Notes under the pieces: generated by a model
Seen by the model: only the letters and a program-made list of their open reading frames with translations
Databases searched by the model: none
Told to the model about the DNA's origin: nothing
Program-made: the position numbers and the translations under genes
Shown: positions 17,105 through 25,218 of the stretch, one piece after another
How positions within the stretch are numbered: the first letter of the stretch is position 1
How the letters are laid out: the number at the start of each line of letters is the position of its first letter
Source of the DNA: Belnapia arida
GTDB taxonomy: Bacteria > Pseudomonadota > Alphaproteobacteria > Acetobacterales > Acetobacteraceae
Length of the DNA stretch: 64,000 nt
Direction: 5' to 3'
NCBI RefSeq assembly: GCF_016773205.1
Contig: NZ_JAETWB010000001.1
Location: 124,001 to 188,000 of the forward strand

Positions 17105-18501
17105 CAGGCCGGGTCGATAGGGGAGGGTGGCGTGCCGCCGGCCTCGATCGCTTCGGCGGCGGCGAGCAGGATGTCCTCCCGGTAGCGGCCGGCGACGAGT
17201 TGCACGCCGACCGGCGCCGGGCCCGCGAGGCCGGTGCTGACGGCGAGGCCGGGCAGGCTCAGCAGCGGCAGGCCGACCTGGGGGAGCTGGGCGGCCATGA
17301 CACGCTGGAAGCCCTCGAAGCTTTCCACATCCGCATGGTCGGGGAAGGGCAGGGCGCCGGAGACCGGCATCAGCGCCACCGGGAAGCGCTCGAGGAAGAG
17401 CAACCACTCGCGCAGCAGGGTGAGGCGGCGCTGGAGCGCATCCTGGAAGGCGTCGAGATCGGGGGCGGGGCTGAGCCGTTCCATGAAGCCGTAGACGGCA
17501 AGTGCATCCGGATCGGCCTCGCAGGCGATGGCCGTGTTGCCGCCGCGGCGCATCTCGGCGAGCCAGAGCGTCGCCTGGAGCCGGGCGCATTCGCCGAGCG
17601 GAGGGAGGGCATCGACCTCCTCCACCTGCCAGCCGGCGGCGGTGAGGCGGGCTGCGGCGTCGTGCAGGGCCTGGACGATGGCCGGATCGACCGGCATGCC
17701 CTCGGGAGCGATGCAAAGGGCGGCGCGCTTCGGATAGGCCGGGCCCTCGAGCGGGGCCGGGGTCCACCAGGGGTCGCGCGCATCGGCGGCGCTCATCGCG
17801 GCCAGCCCAAGGCGGAGATCGGCGATGCTGCGGGCGAGCGGGCCGGAGACGGCCATCAGCTGGCCGCCGATGAAGCGGTCGGGCGCCGTCGCGTTCCAGG
17901 CAGGGATGCGGCCGAGGGTCGGGCGCAGGCCATGGATGCCGCAGGCATAGGCCGGGTATCGGATGGAGCCGCCGATATCCGTGCCGTGGCCGATGGCGCC
18001 GATGCCCGCCGCGGTGGCCGCCGCCGCGCCGCCGGAGGAACCGCCGGGCGTGAGCGCCGGGTCGCGCGGGTTGCGGGTCGCGCCGTGCAGCGAATTGCGG
18101 GTGAACCAGCGGAGCGAGAAGGCCGGGGTATTGGTGCGACCGAGTATGACGGCGCCGGCCCGCCTGAGATTGGCGACGACGGGGCTGTCCTGCGTGGCCA
18201 CCAGCCCCTCCTGCAGCCGGAGGCCGTTGGTGGTGGGCCAGCCCTCCTGGTCCGCATTCACCTTCACCGTGACCGGCACGCCGGCGAGCGGGCCCGGGTC
18301 CTCGCCGCGGGCCAGCGCGGCGTCCACCGCATCGGCGGCGGCCAGCGCCGCGGACGGGTCATCGGCGACGACGGCGTTGATCCTGGGGTTGACCGCATCG
18401 AGCCGGGCGAGCGCGGCGGAGGTGGCCTCGCGGGCCGAGGCCTCGCGCCGACGGATGAGGGCGGCGAGGTCGGTGGCGGTCAGCCGCCAGAGTTCGGTCA
18501 T
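17104..18501 (-). CDS. amidase signature family enzyme
   Basis: The 465-residue hydrolase has the complete Ser-cisSer-Lys triad of the amidase signature family: Lys80 in VPVTVKVNADQ, Ser155 in PGGSSGG, and nucleophile Ser179 in GTDIGGSIR. The 24-residue spacing of the two serines is normal. It would hydrolyse a carboxamide or related C-N bond; the substrate is not predictable. It is not GatA, since no gatB or gatC is nearby. There is no signal peptide. It sits between an SMR-like gene 52 bases upstream and a coupled lipoprotein downstream. Confidence 0.88.
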   Translation of the reverse strand: MTELWRLTATDLAALIRRREASAREATSAALARLDAVNPRINAVVADDPSAALAAADAVDAALARGEDPGPLAGVPVTVKVNADQEGWPTTNGLRLQEGLVATQDSPVVANLRRAGAVILGRTNTPAFSLRWFTRNSLHGATRNPRDPALTPGGSSGGAAAATAAGIGAIGHGTDIGGSIRYPAYACGIHGLRPTLGRIPAWNATAPDRFIGGQLMAVSGPLARSIADLRLGLAAMSAADARDPWWTPAPLEGPAYPKRAALCIAPEGMPVDPAIVQALHDAAARLTAAGWQVEEVDALPPLGECARLQATLWLAEMRRGGNTAIACEADPDALAVYGFMERLSPAPDLDAFQDALQRRLTLLREWLLFLERFPVALMPVSGALPFPDHADVESFEGFQRVMAAQLPQVGLPLLSLPGLAVSTGLAGPAPVGVQLVAGRYREDILLAAAEAIEAGGTPPSPIDPA

Positions 18502-18553
18502 GCAGGGCTCCTGGTGCGAGGCGGCGGCACTGTTTCCCCGCCGCGCGGGCGGG

Positions 18554-18895
18554 TCAACCGGGGGCGCTGGCGAGCAGCAGGACGCCGCCGCAGATCAACC
18601 CGATCGCCGCCATCTTCTGTGCCCCGAGGCTCTCGCCGAACATCAGGTGGCCGATCACGGCGACGGCCACGTAGCTGGCCGCGGTGCAGGGCAGGGCGAC
18701 GCTCATCGGTATGCGGCGCAGCGCCACGATGTAGAGCAGCGCCGCACCGCCATAGGTGGCGAGGCCGATGATCGTCATCGGGCGGAAGAGCTGGGACAGG
18801 AAATGCCCCTCCGACACCGCCCCGGCCTTCAGCATGACCTGGCCGCCAAGCGAAGTCGCGATGGCCAGCGCCAGCGCGGCCCAGTAGGCGCTCAC
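18554..18895 (-). CDS. four-helix EamA/SMR-like membrane protein (ArnE-like)
   Basis: This 113-residue protein is almost entirely four transmembrane helices: YWAALALAIATSLGGQVMLK, the helix ending ALLYIVALRRI, ALPCTAASYVAVAVIGHLM and KMAAIGLICGGVLLLA. Its size and layout match one subunit of the ArnEF-type lipid-linked sugar flippase or other SMR proteins. The start overlaps the glycosyltransferase stop as ATGA. The neighbouring polyprenyl-phosphate glycosyltransferase favours transport of a lipid-linked sugar over drug efflux. No second subunit is visible nearby, so it may form a homodimer. Confidence 0.75.
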   Translation of the reverse strand: MSAYWAALALAIATSLGGQVMLKAGAVSEGHFLSQLFRPMTIIGLATYGGAALLYIVALRRIPMSVALPCTAASYVAVAVIGHLMFGESLGAQKMAAIGLICGGVLLLASAPG

Positions 18896-19908
18896 TGGCC
18901 GCGATCCTCCGGGATGCGGGGCGGCACCACCTCGCGCACCACCCCCTGCGGCTTGCCGTTGGCCGAGAGGAAAGCGCGGCCGACATACTCGCCGAGCACG
19001 CCGAGGATGAGGAACTGCACGCCGGCCAGCAGCAGCGTCGTCGTCATGGAGGAGGCCCAGCCGGAGGGCGTGCCGCTGCCTATCAGCGCCTCCACCACCA
19101 CGGCGATGGCGCCGAGCAGGCCAAGGATGCCCATCGCCACGCCGGCCAGGATGGCGAGGCGGAGCGGCAGGATGGAGAAGTTGGTGGCAAGGTTCAGCCA
19201 GAGCAGGACCAGGCGCTTCAGCGTGTAGTTGGAGCGGCCCTCGGCGCGGGCGAGGTGCATCACCTCGATGCTGTCGATGCGCTGCGTCACCTGCATGATG
19301 AGCCCGTCCACATAGGGGTAGGGGCCGCTGTATCGGGCGACTTCGGCGACGACGAGGGCGCTCATGCAGCGGAAGGAGGAGAGGTAGAGACCCTTCGGCT
19401 TGTCGAGCAGCATGTCGGCGACGCCATTGGCGAAGCGGCTGCCGAGGTTGCGCCAGCCCTCGTGCTTCTTCTCGGCATAGCGGGTGTAGACCACGTCCCA
19501 GCCGCCGAGGCGGGCATGGTCGTAGAGCTTCAGCACCTCCTCGGGCGGGTTCTGCAGGTCGTCATCCATGGTGATGACGTAGGCGCCGCGGGCATGGCGG
19601 AGACCGGTCATGACCGCGTTGTGCTCGCCGAAATTCCGGGCGTGCTCGACATAGGTAAGGGGGATGGTCGCCGTCGCGGCCAGCGCGCGGCAGACCTCGC
19701 CGGAATTGTCCGGGCTGCCGTCGTTCACCAGCACCACCTCAAGCCCGCCCTCGGGGTTGAGAGCGGACAGTGCCTCGACCAGGCGCCCGACCGTCGCGGC
19801 GCCGCGATAGACCGGGACGACGATCGACAGGCCGACCGGACGGCCGGCGGCCTCCGGCAAAGCCTGGGAAAGCTTCAGGTCCTCGAAACCCATCTGGGTA
19901 AACCTCAT
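18892..19908 (-). CDS. GT2 glycosyltransferase, polyprenyl-phosphate type (ArnC/GtrB-like)
   Basis: The 338-residue protein has a GT-A domain at about residues 25-240, with LSIVVPVYRGAATV, the donor-site VNDGSPDNS, the metal-binding MDDDLQNPPEE and YLSSFRCM. Two C-terminal transmembrane helices follow (LRLAILAGVAMGILGLLGA and LLLAGVQFLILGVLGEYVGR). This is the architecture of ArnC, GtrB and dolichol-phosphate mannosyltransferase homologues, which load a sugar onto undecaprenyl phosphate on the cytosolic face. The start and stop overlap by ATGA with the upstream methyltransferase and the downstream SMR-like gene, so the three are translated together. Confidence 0.88.
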   Translation of the reverse strand: MRFTQMGFEDLKLSQALPEAAGRPVGLSIVVPVYRGAATVGRLVEALSALNPEGGLEVVLVNDGSPDNSGEVCRALAATATIPLTYVEHARNFGEHNAVMTGLRHARGAYVITMDDDLQNPPEEVLKLYDHARLGGWDVVYTRYAEKKHEGWRNLGSRFANGVADMLLDKPKGLYLSSFRCMSALVVAEVARYSGPYPYVDGLIMQVTQRIDSIEVMHLARAEGRSNYTLKRLVLLWLNLATNFSILPLRLAILAGVAMGILGLLGAIAVVVEALIGSGTPSGWASSMTTTLLLAGVQFLILGVLGEYVGRAFLSANGKPQGVVREVVPPRIPEDRGQ

Positions 19909-20639
19909 GCGCGGATGGCGGTGGCGAGAATGGAGCCGCCGGCTGGGAAAGGGAGGCCGAGCCGCATCAGCCGGCGTTCCAGCACCGTCACCGCATGCAG
20001 GCTACGATCGAGCCAAGGCGGAAACGGGGCGACATCGGAGCCATGGTGAGGCGCGCTGGCCAGGAGCTTGCGCTGGGCCGCCATCACCGGCAGCAGCAGC
20101 GCGTTCCAGTAGCGGGTGCGGGTGGCGGTGAAGCCGGACGCCGCCAGCAGCCGCCGGACCCCGCCGGCGGTGAAGCGGCGGATGTTGCGCACCCGGAGGT
20201 CATGCGCGGAGAGCAGCCAGTCATAGGCCGGCAGGTTCAGCACCAGCAGGCCGCCAGGGGCGAGGATGCGGGCCATCTCGCCCAGCGCCGCATCCGGCTC
20301 GACCGCAGCGTGGCTGAGCACGTCGAGGCTGGCGACGGCGCCGAAGCAGCCGGCGGCGAAGGGCATGGCGTTCACCGAGCCGATGGCGACCGGCACGCCG
20401 GCCTTGGCCCGGGCGCGGGCGGCGGCAGGGGCGAAGTATTCGAGGCCGGCCGCCTTCAACCCGGGCTGGGCGGCACGCAGGCGGGCGAGGAAGCCGCCGG
20501 TACCGCAGCCAGCATCAAGCAGGCCGCCCGGGCCGATCCGCACCGACTGGAGCGCGGCGATGGCGTGGGCGTGGAGGGCGCGGTACCACCACATGCCCTG
20601 CTCGGCGGCATCCATCAGGTCGTATTCAGCGGGTTCCAC
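19905..20639 (-). CDS. SAM-dependent class I methyltransferase
   Basis: This protein of about 244 residues has the Rossmann SAM motif GLLDAGCGTGGFLARL, an acidic end of strand two (GLEYFAPA), an NAMPFAAGCFGAVASLDVLSH motif II region and ILAPGGLLVLNLP motif III. The family is Methyltransf_11-like. A GTG at 20639 is chosen as start; an ATG eight codons later is also possible, and neither has a strong ribosome binding site. It is the first gene of a tightly overlapping set with a GT2 transferase and an SMR-like protein. It may therefore methylate a sugar nucleotide, glycolipid or isoprenoid, which is inference. Confidence 0.75.
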   Translation of the reverse strand: MEPAEYDLMDAAEQGMWWYRALHAHAIAALQSVRIGPGGLLDAGCGTGGFLARLRAAQPGLKAAGLEYFAPAAARARAKAGVPVAIGSVNAMPFAAGCFGAVASLDVLSHAAVEPDAALGEMARILAPGGLLVLNLPAYDWLLSAHDLRVRNIRRFTAGGVRRLLAASGFTATRTRYWNALLLPVMAAQRKLLASAPHHGSDVAPFPPWLDRSLHAVTVLERRLMRLGLPFPAGGSILATAIRA

Positions 20640-20862
20640 ACGGCGCTTCTGACGACAAGGCACGGCGAAAACAAGGCGCAGCCGTGGCGACATTCCGTTC
20701 TGCCTTGCGAAGCATGCATCTTCGGTTATTCCAGGCTGGGGTAAGGCGCCACCTGTCCCTCTGCTGATCGTCCGCCCCTTGACCGCGCGGGGGCGGCAAG
20801 GAGTTTGCCGTGTCGGAGCCTGCCTGCTGCCTGCCGCCCTCCAGACCCGGGAGGCCGGGCTG

Positions 20863-21816
20863 ATGCGCACCGCGGCCTTGCCACTTGCGCCCAGCTTCCG
20901 CGCCGCGCCCACCGCCGAGGAGGCGATGCGCGGCCTCGCCATCGTCGGCCTCGGCTATGGGGTGGTCTCGCTGGCCGATGCGACGGTGAAATGGGTGATG
21001 CCGGAGATCGGGCCGGCGGCGGCGCTGATCTGGCGCGGCCTGATCGGGGCGCTGCTGGTCTTCCTGCTGGCGCGCGGGCGGGGGCTCATCCCGGTCAACC
21101 GGCGGCTGCTCGCGGTGCGGAGCCTGCTGCATTGCGGCGTCTCGATCACCTGGTATTACTGCTGGGCCGCCGGCGTCTCCTTGGCCGACAGCTATGCGGT
21201 GGCGAGCGCCTCGCCCCTGCTGATGACCCTGCTGGCGATCCCGCTGCTCGGCGAGCGGGTCGGCTGGCGGCGCTGGACCAGCACCATGGTCGGCTTCGGC
21301 GGCGTCCTCTTCATGCTCCAGCCCGGGGGCGAGCTGTGGCGCATCGAGTCGCTCATCCTGCTGGTGGCGACGGCGGTGATGGCGCTGACCCGCATCTGGA
21401 CACGCATCCTGACGCGAACGGATGGGCCCTACGCCATCGCCTTCTGGCTGCTGCTGGCGCATGTGCCGGTGGGGCTGCTGGGCCTGCCCTTTCCCTTCCT
21501 CTGGCCGGCGGCGGGCGGGCCGCCGCCGCTGCTGCCGAGCCTGCTCGGCGTGGCCGCGCTGGTTGCCTTTGGCCTTGCCAACGCGGTGGCGCAGATGCTC
21601 TTCGCCCGCGGCTTCGCCCTGGCGCCGATCCAGGCGATCGCACCCTTCGAATACACGCCGCTGCTCTGGGGCATCGGGCTCGGCTTCCTCATCTGGGGCG
21701 AGGTGCCGGCCTGGACGACGCTCGGCGGCGCCGCGGTGGTGATCGGGGCGGGGCTCTACAACGTCCACCGCGAGCGGGTGCGGCGGGCGGCCGAGCGCCG
21801 CGCCGGGGCAGGCTGA
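20863..21816 (+). CDS. EamA-family (DMT) transporter, first of two
   Basis: This 317-residue inner-membrane protein has about ten transmembrane helices in two EamA repeats. The repeat signatures are SASPLLMTLLAIPLLGERVGWRRW in the first half and IAPFEYTPLLWGIGLGFLIWGE in the second. EamA proteins export metabolites such as amino acids or riboflavin, or import nucleotides; the substrate cannot be read. The start at 20863 has GGGAGG seven bases upstream. The stop overlaps the next transporter gene as TGATG, so the two are co-translated and may work as a pair. Confidence 0.85.
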   Translation: MRTAALPLAPSFRAAPTAEEAMRGLAIVGLGYGVVSLADATVKWVMPEIGPAAALIWRGLIGALLVFLLARGRGLIPVNRRLLAVRSLLHCGVSITWYYCWAAGVSLADSYAVASASPLLMTLLAIPLLGERVGWRRWTSTMVGFGGVLFMLQPGGELWRIESLILLVATAVMALTRIWTRILTRTDGPYAIAFWLLLAHVPVGLLGLPFPFLWPAAGGPPPLLPSLLGVAALVAFGLANAVAQMLFARGFALAPIQAIAPFEYTPLLWGIGLGFLIWGEVPAWTTLGGAAVVIGAGLYNVHRERVRRAAERRAGAG

Positions 21817-22733
21817 TGGCATTCCGGCACGATATCCGGCGGGGGGCGCTCTGCATGCTCGCCTCGCATGCCCTCTTCACCGCCATGAACGTGCTGGTGA
21901 AGGAGCTGGGCGGGCGCATCCCGGTCGTGGAGCTGATGGTCTTCCGCAGCGTCTTCGCCCTGCCGGTGCTGATGGTGATCCTGATGCGCTCCGGGCTCGG
22001 CCTCGGCAGCCTGCAGACGCGGCGCTTCGGCGGGCATGCGCTGCGGGCCGGGACCGGCATCGCGGCGCAGTCCTGCGGCTTCTTCGCCCTCACCCTGCTG
22101 CCGCTCGCCGAGCAGACGGCGCTTGGCTACACCCAGCCGCTCTTCGTCACCATGCTGGCAATCCCCTTCCTCGGCGAGCGGGTCGGCATCCACCGCTGGT
22201 CCGCGGTGGGGATCGGCTTCTGCGGCGTGCTGGTGATCGCGGCGGGGCAGGGCGCCCTGGGCGGTGTCGCGGGGGCGCCGGTGATGGGCATCGCCACGGC
22301 CGTCGCGCAGGGGATGTTCTCGGCGCTGACCACGCTGCTGGTGCGGCAGCTCTCGGCGACCGAGAGCTCCACCACTATCACCCTCTGGCAGTCGCTGCTG
22401 ATGGGCGGCTTCGCCCTGCTGCTGCTGCCCTTCTTCTGGGTGACGCCGACGCCGCTCGAACTCGGGCTGCTCATCCTGATGGGGCTGGTCGGCGGCGCGG
22501 CGCAGTGGCTGCTGACCGAGGCCTGGGCCAGCGCGCAGGTCTCGGCGCTGGCGCCCTATTCTTATTCGGCGCTGCTCTGGTCGATGCTCTTCGGCTTCCT
22601 CGCCTTCGGCGACCTGCCGGGGCCGGCCATGCTGGCGGGGAGCGTGTTGATCGTCGCCGCCGGCTTGTACATCCTCCACCGGGAGCTGGTGCGCCGGAAG
22701 GCGGTGCCGGCCGCGGAGGAACCTAAGGCATGA
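21816..22733 (+). CDS. EamA-family (DMT) transporter, second of two
   Basis: This 305-residue ten-helix membrane protein of the same family as its upstream neighbour carries QPLFVTMLAIPFLGERVGIHRW in repeat one and LAPYSYSALLWSMLFGFLAFGD in repeat two. The two genes are similar in layout but clearly diverged, consistent with an old tandem duplication. It overlaps the preceding gene by TGATG and the following hydrolase gene by ATGA. Its substrate is unknown. Confidence 0.85.
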   Translation: MAFRHDIRRGALCMLASHALFTAMNVLVKELGGRIPVVELMVFRSVFALPVLMVILMRSGLGLGSLQTRRFGGHALRAGTGIAAQSCGFFALTLLPLAEQTALGYTQPLFVTMLAIPFLGERVGIHRWSAVGIGFCGVLVIAAGQGALGGVAGAPVMGIATAVAQGMFSALTTLLVRQLSATESSTTITLWQSLLMGGFALLLLPFFWVTPTPLELGLLILMGLVGGAAQWLLTEAWASAQVSALAPYSYSALLWSMLFGFLAFGDLPGPAMLAGSVLIVAAGLYILHRELVRRKAVPAAEEPKA

Positions 22734-23605
22734 GCATCCCCTTCCTGACCAGGGACGGCCTGGCGCACGGCGCGGTCGAGCAGGTGGCGCCCAGCGTGCG
22801 GCGGCTGGTCTGCAACAATCCCTCCGCCTTCACCTTCCGTGGGACCAACACCTACCTGATCGGCCAGGGCGAGGTGGCGGTGCTCGATCCCGGACCGGAG
22901 GACGAGGCGCAACTGGCCGCGATCCTGCGGGCGACGGAAGGGGAGACGATCACCCAGGTGCTGGTCAGCCATACCCACCGGGACCATTCGCCCGGCGCGC
23001 GGCCGCTCGTGGCGCGGACCGGGGCGATGACCTATGGCTTCGGCCCGCATGTGACGCCGCCCGAGGCAGGCGGGGAAGGGGGCGACCACGGCTTCCACCC
23101 GGATGTACGCCTCGCGGATGACGAGGTGCTGGAGGGCAAGGGCTGGCGGCTGCGGGCGCTGCACACGCCGGGGCATTGCGCCAACCACCTCTGCTTCTCG
23201 CTGGAGGGGACGGGCATCCTCTTCAGCGCCGACCATGTGATGAGCTGGTCCACCAGCGTGATCAGCCCGCCGGATGGCGACATGGCGGACTACATGCGGA
23301 GCCTCGAGCGGGTGATGGCGCGGGACGACCAGCTGCTGCTGCCCGGCCATGGCGCGCCGCTCACCGACCCGAAGCCCTTCCTCGCCGCCCTCAAGGCCCA
23401 TCGGGAGGAGCGCGAGGCGAAGGTGCTGGCGGCGCTGCGGACAGCGGGGCGTGCGACGCCGGCCGAGCTGGTGCCGCCGGTCTACGGGCCGCTCGATGCG
23501 CGGCTGGTCGGCCCGGCGGGCCGCAGCCTGCTCAGCCATCTCCTCAAGCTGGAGGGCGAGGGTCGGGCGGTGCGCGAAGGCGAGGCATGGTCAGCGCTCG
23601 GCTAG
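22730..23605 (+). CDS. metallo-beta-lactamase-fold hydrolase, LACTB2-like
   Basis: The 291-residue protein has the metal-binding motif SHTHRDHSPGA with His81, His83, Asp85 and His86. Further ligands lie in TPGHCANHLC, FSADHVM and LPGHG. A C-terminal winged-helix-like segment after about residue 220 (AALRTAGRATPAELVPPVYG) is the LACTB2-type layout. Family members include RNases and hydrolases of small thioesters or lactones; activity here is unknown. Translation is coupled to the second EamA gene. The last 15 bases overlap the convergent Nudix gene. Confidence 0.85.
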   Translation: MSIPFLTRDGLAHGAVEQVAPSVRRLVCNNPSAFTFRGTNTYLIGQGEVAVLDPGPEDEAQLAAILRATEGETITQVLVSHTHRDHSPGARPLVARTGAMTYGFGPHVTPPEAGGEGGDHGFHPDVRLADDEVLEGKGWRLRALHTPGHCANHLCFSLEGTGILFSADHVMSWSTSVISPPDGDMADYMRSLERVMARDDQLLLPGHGAPLTDPKPFLAALKAHREEREAKVLAALRTAGRATPAELVPPVYGPLDARLVGPAGRSLLSHLLKLEGEGRAVREGEAWSALG

Positions 23606-24265
23606 GCGCTGGTCCATCCCGCGGAAGCAGATCAGCTCCCGTGCTTCCTGCTCGACGGGGCTGAGGGCGAGCCAAGCGACGAATTCCCGCAGCACCTTGC
23701 CGGTGATGCTGGCGATCTTGTGCGCGGCAGCCTCCTCGATGCCGAAGAAGCGCAGCTCCTCCAGCTCGCCGCTGCCGCGGAGCGCGCCATGGGCCGCCTC
23801 GGCGCGGGCGATGAGGAAGCGGGCGTTGAAGCGGCGGAAGCGGTTGGGCGGCGTCACCGCGCGACAGAGATAGTCGAGCGCGGGGAGGTCGGGCAGCAGG
23901 CGCCCTCCCTCCATCCGCCCGAGGACGAGGCCGGTTTCCTCATGCAGCTCGCGCGCGGCGGCGATGCCGATGGCCCGCGCGAGCGATGGTGGGGCCTGGC
24001 GCTCCAGGCAGGCGCGGGTGAAGGCCGGAAGGTCGCCGAGGGCCGGCGCGCGGTGGTCGGCGCGGTCCACCCGGCCGCCCGGGAAGACCAGGACGTTCGG
24101 CATGAAGCGGTGCGAGGCATGGCGGAGGCCCATCAGCACCTCCACCCCCTGCGGCCCCTCGCGCCAGAGGATGAGGCTCGCGGCATGGCGGGGCGTGACG
24201 GAGCGGGCGCTGCGCTTCGCCTCCTCGACGCCACCGGGGTTGTCGGCGGTCGGGGCTTCGGTCAT
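23591..24265 (-). CDS. Nudix hydrolase with extended Nudix loop (NUDT19-like)
   Basis: The 224-residue protein has a Nudix motif split by a long insertion: VFPGGRVDRAD comes first and ARELHEETGLVLG follows about 40 residues later. This spacing is seen in NUDT19/NUDT7-like proteins, which hydrolyse CoA or related diphosphates. The acidic metal-binding helix is intact. An upstream TTG would add a second copy of the peptide MTEAP, but it would overlap the nitroreductase stop, so ATG at 24265 is used. The substrate is not predictable from sequence. Confidence 0.8.
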   Translation of the reverse strand: MTEAPTADNPGGVEEAKRSARSVTPRHAASLILWREGPQGVEVLMGLRHASHRFMPNVLVFPGGRVDRADHRAPALGDLPAFTRACLERQAPPSLARAIGIAAARELHEETGLVLGRMEGGRLLPDLPALDYLCRAVTPPNRFRRFNARFLIARAEAAHGALRGSGELEELRFFGIEEAAAHKIASITGKVLREFVAWLALSPVEQEARELICFRGMDQRLAER

Positions 24266-24272
24266 CGGGGCT

Positions 24273-25103
24273 TCAGTCAAGCGAGAGGCCCTGCAGCTTC
24301 AGCCAGGTGCGGAGGCCGAAGCGTTCCGGGACGGAGAGCTGGCAGGCGGCATTCTCGCTCCAGCCGCAGCCCTCGGGCTTCGGGCCATGGATCTCCGGGT
24401 AGCGCGGCCGGGCCGGTGGGCGAGCGGCGTCATAGGCGGGCAGCGCCGCCTCCAGCCCGCTGTCGTCATAGGTCTCGCGGTGTACGACCAGCGCCTGGGG
24501 CAGGCGGGGGGAGAGCCAGTTGCGGGGTCCTTCGGGCCAGCCGAGGGTCAGGCCGGCAACGGGGAAGACCCCCTCCGGCAGGCCGCACATCGGCCCGATC
24601 TTCTCGACATGGTTGCGGACATAGGAGACGGGGCAGGCGCCGAGCCCGGCGGCCTCGGCGGCCATCACCGTGAAGCCGAGGGCCAGCGCCGCATCGGCCG
24701 TCGCATTGATGAAGGTGTCGACATTGTCGTTGGCATGCCGACGGCCATGCAGCATGGCGACCCGGCGGCCGCGGCGGATGTCGCCGCAGAAGAGCAGGAA
24801 GACGGGGGCCTGCTTGATCCAGTCCATGCCGCCGATCCAGTCGGCGATGCGGGTAATCCTCTCGGGTGTCCGGATCAGGATGATGGAGTACTGCTGCAGG
24901 TCGGATTTGCTCGGCGCGGATTGGGCGGCGGCGAGAACGGTATGCAACAGCGCTTCCGGCACCGGTTCGGCGATATAGCGGCGGGTGACGCGGCGGTCGA
25001 GCAGGGCTGCGAGGGCAGGCGGGACCTCGTCCGGCGGGGCGAAGGGCAGCGGCGCCTCGGGCTTGAGGCCATAGCGGCCGCGGATCAGGCTCTCGGGCGT
25101 CAC
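24273..25103 (-). CDS. NfsA-like FMN nitroreductase family protein
   Basis: This 276-residue flavoprotein begins with RRVTRRYIAEPVPEALLHTVLAAAQSAPSKSDLQQ, the FMN-binding N-terminus of the nitroreductase superfamily. An AAEAAGLGACPVSYVRNH segment and a GLTLGWP flavin-contact region follow. A C-terminal extension rich in aromatic and basic residues is typical of the NfsA/FRP group. It would reduce nitro compounds, quinones or flavins with NAD(P)H; the true substrate is unknown. It lies seven bases upstream of the Nudix gene start and is likely co-transcribed with it. Confidence 0.85.
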   Translation of the reverse strand: MTPESLIRGRYGLKPEAPLPFAPPDEVPPALAALLDRRVTRRYIAEPVPEALLHTVLAAAQSAPSKSDLQQYSIILIRTPERITRIADWIGGMDWIKQAPVFLLFCGDIRRGRRVAMLHGRRHANDNVDTFINATADAALALGFTVMAAEAAGLGACPVSYVRNHVEKIGPMCGLPEGVFPVAGLTLGWPEGPRNWLSPRLPQALVVHRETYDDSGLEAALPAYDAARPPARPRYPEIHGPKPEGCGWSENAACQLSVPERFGLRTWLKLQGLSLD

Positions 25104-25129
25104 GGCCCCTCCCTTGTCGCCGGATGGAG

Positions 25130-25156
25130 CCCTTCCGTGGGTCTGCCACGGAAGGG
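25130..25156 (-). terminator. strong hairpin downstream of the SDR gene
   Basis: CCCTTCCGTGG and CCACGGAAGGG form a perfect 11-base stem with a five-base loop GTCTG. It lies between the SDR stop (25219) and the nitroreductase start (25103), both on the minus strand. It lacks a T run but is the most stable inverted repeat in the gap and probably ends the SDR transcript. Confidence 0.65.
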
Positions 25157-25218
25157 TAGCCGAAGCCTCAGGCGTCAGGCGGCCTTGCCGCGACGCCTCG
25201 AAGCGGTGTCTGGGAGCG

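Noticed and set aside
17104-18501. GatA subunit of the Glu-tRNA amidotransferase
   Set aside because: No gatB/gatC partners and the sequence outside the triad is not GatA-like; the same applies to the amidase at 55601-56992.
18554-20639. Reading the GT2/SMR genes as a polymyxin-resistance arn operon
   Set aside because: No ArnA, ArnB, ArnD or ArnT homologue is present and only one small flippase-like subunit is seen.
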